Shown: positions 1 through 8,881, counted from the first letter of the stretch. The stretch is 64,000 nucleotides of DNA from Mesorhizobium sp. J428 (GCF_024699925.1 NZ_JAJOMX010000001.1:1116001-1180000); one strand, 5' to 3'. Program-made: numbers and translations. The notes: a model not told the origin generated them from the letters alone.

Positions 1-960
1 CAGAGCGATCTGCGCAAGTTCGGGGCCGATCTCCCGGGCATTCCAGCGCATCACATAGGGCATGAGGCAGGCGACGCCTGCTCCGTGAGCGGTGTGCGTC
101 AGGGCTCCGACGGGATACTGGATCGCATGCGCTGCTGCGGTTCCGGCTACACCGAACGCCAAGCCGGCCAGCGTTGCGCCCATCATCACCCTTTCCCGTG
201 CCACCCTGTTGGAACCGTCATTGCAGGCAGTCTCAAGGCCCTGCCAAAGCAGTCCGATCGCGCGCAGCGCGAAATGATCGGAAAACTCGTTCTTGCCGAC
301 GAAGACGCGCTCCTGCGCGATACCGGGCTCCGGGGCGCGGCGGATCGCGGTGAAGGCTTCTATCGCATGAGTAAGCGCATCCGCGCCCGCGACCGCCGTC
401 AGGCCGCGCGGACACGTCAGGGTAAGATCCGGATCGCAGATCGATGCCGTCGGTACGATGTACGGACTGGATATCCCGACCTTGAGGCTGCGCTCAGCGT
501 CGGACAGGACCGCGACAGGCGTGACTTCCGATCCGGTGCCCGCCGTGGTCGGGATGGCGATGACCGGCATCACCCGGCCCGGCACGTTGTGTTCGCCGTA
601 ATAGTCCTGCGGGCGGCCGCCATGGGTCAGCAGTGCGGCGACGCATTTGGCCATGTCGAGACAGGAGCCACCGCCGACGCCGACAACCAGATCTGGCGCA
701 AAGCCCCGTGCGGCTTCGGCGCTCCGGACAGCAGACTCGATCGGGACGTCCGGCAAGGTCGAACCGTCGATGCGTATGGAGAGGCCAGCTTCCTCCATCT
801 GCTCTGTCATTTCGAGAAAATCAGCATCGGCCGCCATTCGCGAATCCGTCACGACCAGCGCCCGCCGCCCTAGTTTGCCTGCGATGCGGCTCAAGGAGTG
901 CCGCTGGCCTGAGCCGAAGACCAGTTCCCGCGGCGCCCTGATCGTGCCGAACAGTTTCAT
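1..960 (-). CDS. Iron-containing alcohol dehydrogenase (C-terminus beyond window)
   Basis: This minus-strand gene starts at the ATG ending at 960 and runs off the left edge, so about 320 N-terminal and central residues are visible. It is a group III (iron-activated) alcohol dehydrogenase. Visible marks are the nucleotide-binding GVGGGSCLDMAK, the PTTAGTGSEVT loop, the metal-binding ADALTHAIEA segment and a later AHAIQYPVGALTHTAHG stretch that supplies further histidine ligands. The family oxidises alcohols or reduces aldehydes and maleylacetate-type ketones with NAD(P). The substrate cannot be told here. It is divergent from the GntR gene at 1169 and probably controlled by it. It is not close enough to the maleylacetate reductase at 21429 to assume the same reaction. 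Confidence 0.85.
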   Translation of the reverse strand, partial: MKLFGTIRAPRELVFGSGQRHSLSRIAGKLGRRALVVTDSRMAADADFLEMTEQMEEAGLSIRIDGSTLPDVPIESAVRSAEAARGFAPDLVVGVGGGSCLDMAKCVAALLTHGGRPQDYYGEHNVPGRVMPVIAIPTTAGTGSEVTPVAVLSDAERSLKVGISSPYIVPTASICDPDLTLTCPRGLTAVAGADALTHAIEAFTAIRRAPEPGIAQERVFVGKNEFSDHFALRAIGLLWQGLETACNDGSNRVARERVMMGATLAGLAFGVAGTAAAHAIQYPVGALTHTAHGAGVACLMPYVMRWNAREIGPELAQIAL

Positions 961-1073
961 GTGATGTTCCTCCACAAGAGTTTCAGGCGCCAGCAAGGGC
1001 CGAGAGAGCATCGGAAAGGGTAACGAGCCGATCGAGTCCGGCCGACTTAACACAGTTTCCATCCCCAAATCCT

Positions 1074-1094
1074 ATATCAGATCGTATATGATAT
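1074..1094. promoter_or_regulatory. Probable GntR operator (imperfect palindrome)
   Basis: A 21-bp imperfect palindrome, ATATCA-N9-TGATAT with extra symmetric bases inside, lies between the divergent alcohol dehydrogenase and GntR genes. FadR-subfamily GntR proteins bind short A/T-rich palindromes in such positions. Assigning it to the adjacent regulator is inference. Confidence 0.45.
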
Positions 1095-1168
1095 TCTATT
1101 TGACATCGGATACCCTATCTGCAACACATCGCGCCGTGTCAACAAGGACGTCGTCGGGAGGGGGTGAC

Positions 1169-1855
1169 GTGGCATTCGCAGCCGAGCGGGAAAGCAGGCC
1201 GGCCAACATCAGGCCAAGCAGCATCGTCGATGGCGTCTACGACAACATCTACCATCGGCTGATGTCGCTGGAGATCGCGCCGGGCGCCCGTATCCCGATC
1301 GACGTGCTTGCACGCGACGTTGGCGTGTCACAGACCCCCGTGCGCGAGGCGTTGAGCCGACTGGAGCGTGAAGGACTGGTGCGCAAGGAGCACCTGATCG
1401 GCTACAGCGCGGCGCCGCAATGGACGCGCAGGCAGTTCGAGGACCTCTATGTGTTCCGCCTGTTGCTGGAGCCGGAAGCGGCGCGGCTGGCGGCGCTCAA
1501 GATGACGCCCGAGGCTCTGCATGGGCTGGAGAATGCGGCCGCGGACATGGGGCACGGCGAAACGCCGCTGGATCGCAACACACGTTATTCACGCTTTGCA
1601 CGCGCTGACGCGCACTTCCACGACGACATCATGAGGATTGCCGGAAACGAGGTGATCCGCAGCACTCTCTTCAATCAGCATGTCCACCTGCACATCTTTC
1701 GGCGGATGTTCCACACCCGCGTGACGCAGGAGGCGCTTGAAGAGCACGAGAGCCTGCTCGCCGCATTCCGTGCGGGCAATCCGGACGCTGCTTTCAAGGC
1801 AATGCACGAACACATCGAGTGTTCGCGCGATCGACTGCTTTCGGCTTTCGAATGA
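1169..1855 (+). CDS. GntR family transcriptional regulator, FadR/FCD subfamily
   Basis: A regulator of about 228 residues. The N-terminal winged helix contains DVGVSQTPVREALSRLEREGLV. The C-terminal all-helical FCD ligand domain has the usual metal-site histidines (DAHFHDDI, HEHIECS). I chose the GTG at 1169 because a strong ribosome site (GGGAGGGGG) lies just upstream. The ATG at 1088 would place the operator palindrome inside the gene. It is divergent from the iron alcohol dehydrogenase and likely represses it and itself in response to a small acid, as is usual in this subfamily. Confidence 0.85.
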   Translation: MAFAAERESRPANIRPSSIVDGVYDNIYHRLMSLEIAPGARIPIDVLARDVGVSQTPVREALSRLEREGLVRKEHLIGYSAAPQWTRRQFEDLYVFRLLLEPEAARLAALKMTPEALHGLENAAADMGHGETPLDRNTRYSRFARADAHFHDDIMRIAGNEVIRSTLFNQHVHLHIFRRMFHTRVTQEALEEHESLLAAFRAGNPDAAFKAMHEHIECSRDRLLSAFE

Positions 1856-1957
1856 CCATGGTGCAAACCAGCTCTACTCCCCCGCTTCCCCGTTCTGATA
1901 ACCAGGCGATGCCGGAGAGCCGGATGTCGCTTCCACCTCAAGACACAGGAGACACAG

Positions 1958-2545
1958 ATGAGCGGCAAGAAAATCCTCATGCTGACAGGCGAATTCACCG
2001 AGGAATACGAGATCTTCGTTTTCCAGCAAGGCATGGAAGCCGTCGGTCACACCGTTCATGTTGTTTGCCCCGATAAGAAGGCCGGCGATCGCATCAAGAC
2101 CTCACTGCACGATTTCGAAGGTGACCAGACCTACACTGAGAAAGTCGGTCATTATGCCGACATCAACAAGACCTTCTCCGAAGTGAAGGTCGAAGACTAT
2201 GACGCCGTCTATGCAGCCGGTGGGCGTGGTCCGGAATACATTCGCACCGACAAACGCGTGCAAGCCATGGTTCGTCATTTTCATGACACCGGCAAGCCGA
2301 TCTTCACCATCTGCCACGGCGTTCAGATTCTGATGGCGGTGCCCGGTGTTCTGAAGGGCCGTAAGGTTGCAGGGCTTGCAGCCTGCGAGCCAGAGGTCAC
2401 GGCCGTCGGCGGGACCTATATCGACGTCAAGCCGACAGAGGCCTTTGTCGACGGAAATATGGTTTCGGCTAAGGGCTGGACCGGACTCGCCGCCTTCATG
2501 CGCGAGTGCCTCAAGGTGCTCGGCACAAAAATCTCGCACGCCTGA
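1958..2545 (+). CDS. DJ-1/PfpI family protein
   Basis: A 195-residue single-domain protein of the DJ-1/PfpI (class I glutamine amidotransferase-like) superfamily. It has the conserved start KKILMLTGEFTEEYE, the AAGGRGPEYIR loop and the nucleophile-elbow cysteine in FTICHGVQIL. Relatives act as glyoxalase III/deglycase-type enzymes, peptidases or isonitrile hydratases; the exact activity cannot be read from sequence. An AGGAG ribosome site precedes the ATG. It sits about 100 bp downstream of the GntR gene on the same strand and may be co-transcribed with it. Confidence 0.85.
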   Translation: MSGKKILMLTGEFTEEYEIFVFQQGMEAVGHTVHVVCPDKKAGDRIKTSLHDFEGDQTYTEKVGHYADINKTFSEVKVEDYDAVYAAGGRGPEYIRTDKRVQAMVRHFHDTGKPIFTICHGVQILMAVPGVLKGRKVAGLAACEPEVTAVGGTYIDVKPTEAFVDGNMVSAKGWTGLAAFMRECLKVLGTKISHA

Positions 2546-2563
2546 CCTGTGCAGGCTGCAAAT

Positions 2564-2596
2564 GGCCGGCGGGCATCGATCTTATGCACGCCGGCC
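2564..2596 (+). repeat. Short perfect inverted repeat after the PfpI gene
   Basis: GGCCGGCG and CGCCGGCC (8 bp each, perfect) flank a 17-base loop just after the stop at 2545. It could form a hairpin that ends or stabilises the transcript, but there is no T-run after it, so it is not a clear intrinsic terminator. The rest of the stretch up to the IS element shows no gene. Confidence 0.35.
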
Positions 2597-2778
2597 GTCT
2601 CCACATGCCCATGGTGATGTCGTCAAAGAGGCTCGCTCGGTCCGAGCCGGGGTGAGCATTGGGTTTCCGCATCGGGCGCGGCGCCAATGGTGGCCTTCGT
2701 GGCCGGATGCAGCAGGTTTGCACTGTCTGCATGCGTCTGAGTTAGATCGACCGCTCTTCGGTCGAGACACATACGTTT

Positions 2779-2804
2779 TGAACCGCGCCGGGTTGATCGG
2801 AGGC
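2779..2804. repeat. Left terminal inverted repeat of the IS3 element
   Basis: Starts TGAACCGCGCCGGGTT and matches the right end in reverse complement at 23 of 26 positions. Transposase binding and cleavage end of the element. Confidence 0.85.
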
Positions 2805-2828
2805 TCCAATCCTTGAGAAGGTGGAGCC

Positions 2829-3158
2829 ATGACAAGCAAGACAACGAACAGGTTTTCTCCCGAGGTCCGTGCCCGCGCGGTGCGGCTGGTTCTGGATCAC
2901 GAAGGCGAGCACACCTCGCGGTGGGCGGCGGTGTCGTCGATCGCCGCCAAGATCGGCTGCACGGCGCAGACGTTGCATGAGTGGGTGAAGAAGGCCGAGC
3001 GCGATAGCGGCGTTCGCGCCGGTGTGCCTACGGATGTGGCGACGAAGCTCAAGGCTCTGGAACGCGAGAACCGCGAGCTTCGGCAAGCCAACGAGATCCT
3101 GCGCAAGGCGAGCGCGTATTTTGCCCAGGCGGAGCTCGACCGCCGGTTCAGGCCATGA
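2829..3158 (+). CDS. IS3-family transposase OrfA (helix-turn-helix)
   Basis: A 109-residue OrfA with the N-terminal transposase helix-turn-helix ([18 protein letters not shown], then [13 protein letters not shown]) and a C-terminal leucine-zipper-like coiled coil ([22 protein letters not shown]). It overlaps OrfB by 4 bp. OrfB lies in the -1 frame, as expected for IS3 elements that make an OrfAB fusion by programmed -1 frameshifting. OrfA binds the inverted repeats and usually regulates transposition. Confidence 0.92.
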   Translation: MTSKTTNRFSPEVRARAVRLVLDHEGEHTSRWAAVSSIAAKIGCTAQTLHEWVKKAERDSGVRAGVPTDVATKLKALERENRELRQANEILRKASAYFAQAELDRRFRP

Positions 3159-4060
3159 TCGCGTTCATCGACGATCATCGTGGGGCGCATGGGGTCGAGC
3201 CGATCTGCAAGGTGCTGCCGATTGCCCCGTCGACCTACCATGACCGTGTCGCCAAGCGCGTCGATCCCTCCCGGCTGTCGGTTCGGGCAAGACGGGATGC
3301 AGCCTTGAAGGATGAGGTTCGCCGCGTGTTCGAGGCTAACTTCCGCGTCTACGGCGTTCGCAAGGTCTGGCGCCAGTTGCAGCGCGAGGGCTTCGATGTT
3401 GCCCGCTGCACGGTTGCCCGCCTGATGAAGGCCATGGGTCTCGAAGGCATCATCCGCGGCAAGCCGCTCCGCACCACGGTGAGCGACAAGGCCGCACCTT
3501 GTCCGCTCGATCACGTCAATCGCCAGTTCCATGCCCCGGCACCGAACATGCTGTGGGTCTCCGACTTCACCTACGTCGCGACCTGGACCGGCTTCGTCTA
3601 TGTCGCCTTTGTCATCGACACTTATGCGAGAAGGATCGTCGGCTGGCGGGTGAGCCGGACGGCGCATGCGAGCTTCGTCCTGGACGCTCTGGAACAGGCT
3701 CTCCACGATCGGCGGCCAATCCATCGCGGTGGGCTCGTGCACCATAGTGATAGAGGCAGCCAATACGTCAGCATTCGATACACCGAGCGCCTGGCGGAAG
3801 CCGGCGTCGAGCCGTCGGTCGGCAGCGTCGGCGACAGCTATGACAACGCTCTCGCCGAAACCATCAACGGTCTCTACAAGGCCGAGGTGATCCACCGACG
3901 CGGACCATGGCGCTCATTCGAGGCAGTCGAGTTCGCGACGTTGGAATGGGTGGACTGGTTCAACAATCGCCGGCTGCTGGAGCCCATCGGCAACATCCCG
4001 CCGGCGGAAGCCGAGGAACGCTACTACGCCATGCTGGTAGAACCAGCCATGGCCGCGTGA
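3155..4060 (+). CDS. IS3-family transposase OrfB (DDE catalytic domain)
   Basis: A 301-residue catalytic subunit. The integrase-type DDE triad is visible: D in WVSDFTYV, D in HHSDRGSQY, and E in [15 protein letters not shown]. An HTH_21 region ([17 protein letters not shown]) precedes the core. It is full length and shows no internal stop. The start overlaps the OrfA stop, and the functional transposase is probably the OrfAB frameshift product. Confidence 0.93.
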   Translation: MIAFIDDHRGAHGVEPICKVLPIAPSTYHDRVAKRVDPSRLSVRARRDAALKDEVRRVFEANFRVYGVRKVWRQLQREGFDVARCTVARLMKAMGLEGIIRGKPLRTTVSDKAAPCPLDHVNRQFHAPAPNMLWVSDFTYVATWTGFVYVAFVIDTYARRIVGWRVSRTAHASFVLDALEQALHDRRPIHRGGLVHHSDRGSQYVSIRYTERLAEAGVEPSVGSVGDSYDNALAETINGLYKAEVIHRRGPWRSFEAVEFATLEWVDWFNNRRLLEPIGNIPPAEAEERYYAMLVEPAMAA

Positions 4061-4073
4061 CTCAAACGAAACG

Positions 4074-4099
4074 GCCTCCGGAAAACCCGGCGCGGTTCA
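4074..4099. repeat. Right terminal inverted repeat of the IS3 element
   Basis: Reverse complement begins TGAACCGCGCCGGGTT, identical to the left tip, and it is followed by the TTT duplication at 4100-4102. Confidence 0.85.
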
Positions 4100-4204
4100 T
4101 TTCCCGGTTCTCTGCTAGGAATTTGCTTCGTAGACGATCCCTACGAGCTTTATTTGGGCACGGTCTGAGTCTAGTTTTTCCAGGCCTTCCAGATGGGATA
4201 TGTC

Positions 4205-5716
4205 ATGGAGCCAGCGACCACCGAACAAAGGAAGCTAAGTCGAAGTTGGGGCTCTGGTCGATGGCTCACCCAGTCAGAACCGCTCGATCGAACCATCGGA
4301 AATCTGCATATTCAGACAGTGCAAATTGTCCTTGCCGCGATCAAGCGGCAGAGGATCCCCGAAGGCGCGCGAATGCCGTCAACACGCGCTATAGCGGAAA
4401 GCCTGGGTATCAGCCGCAACACTGCAAAGCGCGCGGTCGAGATTCTGGTTGAACAAGGCGTTCTGGCCAGCCGCAACAGGTCCGGCACCTACCTTGCCTC
4501 ATCCGCACATCCGGAATTTGCAGAAGATACGTCCGATGACAGTGACGATATCGTGGAGTGGCCCCGCCGTTTTACCCTCAAGCTGAATTCTGAGTCCGAG
4601 CTCCCCACGATAAGGCCAACGTACGCAAGCTTCCTATACGGGCAGTTCGACGCGTCCATATTCCCCATCGGGCGCTGGAGGGAATGCGAACGTTCGGCAC
4701 TGAGTGTTTCCGAGATCCAAAACTGGGGCAAGGACGTCGTCGACGAAGACGATTCCTTGTTGATCGAACAACTTCGCTCGGAGGTTCTGCCCCGACATGG
4801 CATCCTGGCCCGACCCGAGAACATTCTGATCACGCTTGGCGGTCAGCAGGGCCGCTACCTGGTGAGCCAGCTGTTCGGAGGCGCAGAAACGATATCCGGA
4901 ATCGAGCACCCTGGAATGCCCGACATGGCGAAGATGCTCGACCTTTCCAGGACCCGAGTCAGGCCACTCGCCCTCGACGAAGACGGCGTGATCCTTGGCG
5001 AACAGATGCGCGGCTGCAATACGGTCTTCCTGACCTGTGGACACCAGTGCCCGACAACGGCGGTGATGTCGCACGAGCGAAGAGCTGCGCTTCTCGATCA
5101 GGCGCACCGCGACGACTTCATCGTGGTCGAGGACACGTTCGAGACGGAGATCTTCGCCGAAGGAAAATATCCTCCCGCCATGAAATCGCTGCCCGGTTCG
5201 GAGCGGGTCATCCATATAGCCAGCCTATCGAAGCTGATAGCTCCCGGCCTGCGGATCGGCTACGTGATCGCCCACCCTTCGGTCATCGCCAAAATGCGGG
5301 CCTTGCGTCGGCTGATCCATCGGCACCCGCCCGGCAACAATCAGAGAGCCCTCGCGATCTTCATCGAGCGGGGCTACTACCGCGCCTTCCTGCGACGTGC
5401 CCAGGCCGTCATGTCGGAGCGGCAGGATGCGATGGCGACTGCGCTGCGTCGCCACTTCCCTGGTGCCGACTGGCGGCATTGCGACGGTGCGTCAACCTTC
5501 TGGATGAAGGTGCCAGATGGCGTGGGTTCCAGAGCCCTGGCAGCGAGCGCCGCCGCGCGGGGCGTGCTCGTCGAACCGGGGGGCCGATACTTTCACAAGG
5601 AAGACGGCAGGGACGATTGGGTTCGTCTGTCGGTGTCCAGCATCGTCGCGTCGCGTATAGAAGACGGGATCCGACGCTTTGCCGAAGCCCACCGTGATTG
5701 TGTGTCCCGGCTCTAG
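4205..5716 (+). CDS. MocR/PdxR-type GntR regulator with aminotransferase domain
   Basis: About 503 residues. The N-terminal GntR winged helix (PSTRAIAESLGISRNTAKRAVEIL) is joined to a fold-type I aminotransferase-like domain. The PLP lysine is in HIASLSKLIAPGLRIGYV and the typical FIVVEDTFETEI aspartate region is present. MocR proteins sense PLP-amino acid adducts and control vitamin B6, GABA, taurine or amino-sugar genes. The ATG at 4205 has GGGA at good spacing; an in-frame ATG at 4193 is the alternative. Its stop overlaps the stop of the convergent aldolase gene by 4 bp. It may regulate the neighbouring operon, but the link is unproven. Confidence 0.88.
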   Translation: MEPATTEQRKLSRSWGSGRWLTQSEPLDRTIGNLHIQTVQIVLAAIKRQRIPEGARMPSTRAIAESLGISRNTAKRAVEILVEQGVLASRNRSGTYLASSAHPEFAEDTSDDSDDIVEWPRRFTLKLNSESELPTIRPTYASFLYGQFDASIFPIGRWRECERSALSVSEIQNWGKDVVDEDDSLLIEQLRSEVLPRHGILARPENILITLGGQQGRYLVSQLFGGAETISGIEHPGMPDMAKMLDLSRTRVRPLALDEDGVILGEQMRGCNTVFLTCGHQCPTTAVMSHERRAALLDQAHRDDFIVVEDTFETEIFAEGKYPPAMKSLPGSERVIHIASLSKLIAPGLRIGYVIAHPSVIAKMRALRRLIHRHPPGNNQRALAIFIERGYYRAFLRRAQAVMSERQDAMATALRRHFPGADWRHCDGASTFWMKVPDGVGSRALAASAAARGVLVEPGGRYFHKEDGRDDWVRLSVSSIVASRIEDGIRRFAEAHRDCVSRL

Positions 5717-6342
5717 CCGTAGCTGGCGTAACGCATGTTCGCTGATCGCATATGCTCGGCCGACAGCGTTTTGACGACGCCAGCCTGGCGGGCCAGCACA
5801 TACTGCATGCACAGCATCTCCAGCCGAAGTGCGGCGTTGAATGCGGCCTGCAGCGACTTTCCGTGGGAGATCATGCCGTGGTTACCAAGCAGGCACGCGG
5901 TGCGCCCTTCCAGCGCAACCACGGCGGCTTTCGCTAGCTCGGACGTCGCCCAGGGCACGTAGGGTGTGCAGCGAACGTCGTCGCCGCCAAAGGCGGCCAC
6001 CATGTAGTGGAACGCCGGAAGCGGCTCGCCGGTGGCGGCCATCGCGACACAGTAGTTGGAATGCGTGTGAACCACCGCCTGAGCATGCGGGAACGCTTCG
6101 TAGATGGCAGAATGCATTGCCCACTCGCTTGAGGGTTTCCCGTCGGTTGCTCTGCCGGACAAGTCGCATTCGACGAATGCCTCGGGCGTTATCGAGGCGA
6201 CCGAAGCCCCTGCCGGCGATATGAGCATGCCGTCGCCCTGGCGTGCGCTGACATTGCCGGCGGCGAGGAAAATCAGGCCGGAGCTGCCCATCGCTATATA
6301 GGTCTGGCAAAGCTCGCGACGTATCTGGTGTAGGCTGTTCAT
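5713..6342 (-). CDS. Class II aldolase/adducin family protein (fuculose-phosphate aldolase-like)
   Basis: A 209-residue zinc-dependent class II aldolase of the fuculose/ribulose-phosphate aldolase type. Visible are the AAGNVSAR phosphate loop, the SSEWAMH glutamate, the zinc pair in VVHTHSNYC and the third histidine in GNHGMISHG. Relatives split ketose-1-phosphates into DHAP and an aldehyde. It is the last gene of the nucleoside operon; its ATG overlaps the amidohydrolase stop (ATGA) and follows a strong GGAAGGAGGAG site. Beside an MtnA-like isomerase it most plausibly cleaves ribulose-1-P or a 5-modified analogue (inference). Confidence 0.9.
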   Translation of the reverse strand: MNSLHQIRRELCQTYIAMGSSGLIFLAAGNVSARQGDGMLISPAGASVASITPEAFVECDLSGRATDGKPSSEWAMHSAIYEAFPHAQAVVHTHSNYCVAMAATGEPLPAFHYMVAAFGGDDVRCTPYVPWATSELAKAAVVALEGRTACLLGNHGMISHGKSLQAAFNAALRLEMLCMQYVLARQAGVVKTLSAEHMRSANMRYASYG

Positions 6343-7868
6343 GGTGTGTCTCCTCCTTCCAGGCGAGCCTTGTTCAGGCGGCGATGTGGGCCGCCACAAT
6401 GCGGGCATGCCAGCCCCGCAAAGGTCTTGTTGCTCCAGTCGTCATAACTGCCGACGATATGCTTCAGGGCAGCCCTGCCCTCTTCGGACGATGCGCGTAG
6501 ATCGATGGCATGCTGTTCAGCGTCTGCAATGACGGCGGCCTCGTCGAACACCGTCACCTGACGGTCGCGCAGCAGCCATTGACCGTCCACCATCAGGTCG
6601 CGAACGGCGCGCGGGTCACCGTGGCTGACTATGCTTGCTGGCGAAATCGCCGAGGCAGCCAGTGTCACCGAGCGGAAGTCGAGGACCAGCAAATCGGCAC
6701 GCGCGCCCGCGGCCAGTCTTGCCGGCCCTTGCCCGAGCGCTGCCCAGCCGTCCTGCGACGCAGCAGCCAGGGCCTCATCGGCCCGGATCCATCCACCGTG
6801 CCAGCTGCCGGGGTCCCGCCCGGAGACGAGCATCTGCCGCATGGTCTCGAACATGTCGTGGCGGCCTGCCGTGTTGGAACAATCGGTGCCCAGTCCCAGC
6901 CTGATGTTCGCGTCGAGCATCCTGCGGACAGGCATGGCGCCGGAACCGAGCATCTGGTTGCTGAGAGGATTGTGGATCGCCGTGGCGCCATGCCTGGCCA
7001 AGGTCTCGCGTGCCGTGTCGTCGAGCCAAATCGCGTGCGCGAGCGAAGTGCGGCCGTCAAGCAGTCCGAGCCGCTCGAGCTCCGACACCGCCCCACCAGG
7101 CCAACGCGCCTGCGCGAGCCGATGCTGCGGATAGGTTTCGAGTAGATGCGTGTGGCTGCCGAGATCGTGGCGCGCCGCAAGTTCGGCCCACAGTTCGAGC
7201 AGGGGCTGCGAGCACCGCTGGGGCGCGTTCGGGCCGAGCAGAGGCGTAATGCGCGCGTCGCGCGTCCACGCCAATCGCTCGGTCCTGAGACGCAGCGCAT
7301 CATGGTCCGACATGGGGCCCTGCGCCTGCGCCTCAAGGGTCGTGCGATCCAGCGGCATGTCGAGGATGTCCTCGTCGCGCAGATCGGCGAAGAACGGGGC
7401 GAAACCGACGCGCAGGCCGCTCTGGCGGTGGACATGAAGGGCATCGTCCATGAACTGGGCGGGAGGGAAGTGGTCGATGTAGCCGCCGATACCCGCCCGG
7501 ATCATCTCGATAGCGGTCAGTCGCAGCGCCGCACGGATCGAGGCGGCCGTGGAGCCCCGACCGTAGCATATGGCCCAGAGCGACCAGAGCTCCAGCGGAT
7601 AGCTGTTCTCGGTGCCCCGGAACAGCGTTGAGGACGAATGCACATGACCATTGAAGAAGGGCGGAATCACCGCGCAGCCGGTCGCGCCGACGGTCGGAAC
7701 GTCCCGCCCGCTCGCCTCTCCAGGAGCGACGATCGCCTCGATCGAACCACCGGCGAGCAGGATGTCGGCGCGTCGAAAGGCTCCGTCGGTCCAGACCGTG
7801 GCGTTGGTTATCAGGGTTCCGTCGACCGCTGTCTCGCCCACCTCAGCCGAACCGCCCGGCAAGCTCAT
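6339..7868 (-). CDS. Amidohydrolase, AtzA/SsnA/MtaD-type (nucleoside or base deaminase-like)
   Basis: About 509 residues of the metal-dependent hydrolase (TIM-barrel) superfamily, cytosine-deaminase-like branch. The metal HxH is in FFNGHVHSSST, a further histidine is in GSHTHLLET, another is in SLAHAIWLDD, and the catalytic aspartate is in LGTDCSNTAG. The C-terminal beta-sandwich is followed by an unusual tail containing CPHCGGPH, a possible small zinc ribbon. Relatives deaminate MTA/SAH, guanine, cytosine or triazines. The ATG at 7868 lies 26 bp inside the end of the MtnA-like gene; a GTG just past that stop is an alternative start. Likely a deaminase feeding the adjacent phosphorylase (inference). 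Confidence 0.85.
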   Translation of the reverse strand: MSLPGGSAEVGETAVDGTLITNATVWTDGAFRRADILLAGGSIEAIVAPGEASGRDVPTVGATGCAVIPPFFNGHVHSSSTLFRGTENSYPLELWSLWAICYGRGSTAASIRAALRLTAIEMIRAGIGGYIDHFPPAQFMDDALHVHRQSGLRVGFAPFFADLRDEDILDMPLDRTTLEAQAQGPMSDHDALRLRTERLAWTRDARITPLLGPNAPQRCSQPLLELWAELAARHDLGSHTHLLETYPQHRLAQARWPGGAVSELERLGLLDGRTSLAHAIWLDDTARETLARHGATAIHNPLSNQMLGSGAMPVRRMLDANIRLGLGTDCSNTAGRHDMFETMRQMLVSGRDPGSWHGGWIRADEALAAASQDGWAALGQGPARLAAGARADLLVLDFRSVTLAASAISPASIVSHGDPRAVRDLMVDGQWLLRDRQVTVFDEAAVIADAEQHAIDLRASSEEGRAALKHIVGSYDDWSNKTFAGLACPHCGGPHRRLNKARLEGGDTP

Positions 7869-8859
7869 GCGCCTGGAAGACGCCCTCTTGGGTCGCATAG
7901 GCCGTGACGAAATCAGGAGGGGTGATATCGAAGGCCGGATACCATCCCTTCGCCAGCGGCGTCGCTGTGCGCTGCCCCATGCAGTAGAGCGACTCGTCGC
8001 CATCCCGCATCTCGAGTTCTACCGCCGCGGGCTGGGGTGCCAGGCGATCCGGCTTCAGCACCATCGCGATGTACGGCACGCCGAGCGCCTTGGCGGCGGT
8101 GGCGATCTGGAATGTTCCAACCTTGTTGAACACGTGGCCCGACAACGTGACCCGATCCGCCGCGGTCATGTACCGAGAGACCATTCCGCTCGCCATGGCG
8201 TGGGCGGCCATGCCGTCAGTGATCACCGTCGCGGGCAGTCCCATCTCGGCCACCGAATGGGCGGTAAGGCGAGCGCCCTGGAGGTATGGCCGCGTCTCCG
8301 TACAGATGACGGAGACTTTCTTGCCGCTCTCGATGCATACGGCGAGAGTATCCACCAGGCTCGTTTCTGCCCAGCAGTGGGTGAGGATCGTGTCGCCGTC
8401 CTCTATCAAGCCCGCAGCCGCAGTCCCCAGACGCCTGCTGTTCTGCAAGCGCATGTCCCACTGTCGCCGAACCAATGCATCGACGGCCTCTACGAAATCG
8501 TCGCGGCTGGCGATCTCGGGCAGGCTCGCCTTCACTGCGGCAACGATGTCGCGGATGTTGTTGTTGGTCGGCCGCGTTCTGAGCAGCCTGTCCGCCGCCG
8601 CGGTCATCACTGCCATGCGCCCGTCCGCATCGGCGCCGGCAGAGCTTTCAGCCGCCAGGGCGAGCGCGGCGCCGGCCACCTTGCCCGGGCCGGCGCTCTG
8701 CGTGACCATCTCCTCGATCGCCCTGGCGCAGGATTCGACGTCGGGACAGTCGACAAACTCGATGCTGTGAGGAAAGACCCTGCGGTCGAGGATGCGCACC
8801 AACCCAGGCTCACGCAGGACGCTATCGCGGATGATCGTTGGTATGACAGCCGTATTCAT
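7843..8859 (-). CDS. MtnA-like aldose-1-phosphate isomerase (eIF2B-related)
   Basis: About 338 residues of the MtnA/ribose-1,5-bisphosphate isomerase/eIF2B-alpha family. The catalytic cysteine is in ILTHCWAETSL, where methylthioribose-1-P isomerases usually have THCNAG. Also present are the ETRPYLQGARLTA loop, the catalytic aspartate in VITDGMAAHAM, NKVGTFQIA and FDITPPDFVTAYATQEG. The family opens an aldose-1-phosphate to the 1-phosphoketose. The changed cysteine loop and a uridine-phosphorylase-like neighbour argue for ribose-1-P or another pentose-1-P rather than strictly methylthioribose-1-P. I chose the ATG at 8859, 22 bp after the phosphorylase stop. Confidence 0.87.
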   Translation of the reverse strand: MNTAVIPTIIRDSVLREPGLVRILDRRVFPHSIEFVDCPDVESCARAIEEMVTQSAGPGKVAGAALALAAESSAGADADGRMAVMTAAADRLLRTRPTNNNIRDIVAAVKASLPEIASRDDFVEAVDALVRRQWDMRLQNSRRLGTAAAGLIEDGDTILTHCWAETSLVDTLAVCIESGKKVSVICTETRPYLQGARLTAHSVAEMGLPATVITDGMAAHAMASGMVSRYMTAADRVTLSGHVFNKVGTFQIATAAKALGVPYIAMVLKPDRLAPQPAAVELEMRDGDESLYCMGQRTATPLAKGWYPAFDITPPDFVTAYATQEGVFQAHELAGRFG

Positions 8860-8881
8860 GGGGAATGCTCTCTCTGGAATG

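Larger units (their letters stand above)
2779..4099 (+). mobile_element. Complete IS3-family insertion sequence
   Basis: The element is 1,321 bp and carries two overlapping transposase frames. The ends are inverted repeats: the first 16 bases (TGAACCGCGCCGGGTT) are identical at both tips and 23 of the first 26 match. It is flanked by TTT on both sides (2776-2778 and 4100-4102), a target duplication of the size usual for IS3. Both frames and both ends are intact, so the copy looks recent and possibly active. It sits between the PfpI gene and the MocR gene without breaking a recognisable gene. Confidence 0.92.

Noticed and set aside
1..960. The first gene as a second maleylacetate reductase
   Set aside because: It shares the iron-dehydrogenase fold but has the SCLDMAK/TAGTGSEVT-type motifs of general alcohol dehydrogenases, unlike the TYAGSEATGILG and HHKLCHTLGG motifs of the reductase at 21429.
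2897..3895. A minus-strand open frame across the IS element
   Set aside because: Antisense to the IS3 transposase genes, which have intact HTH and DDE motifs.
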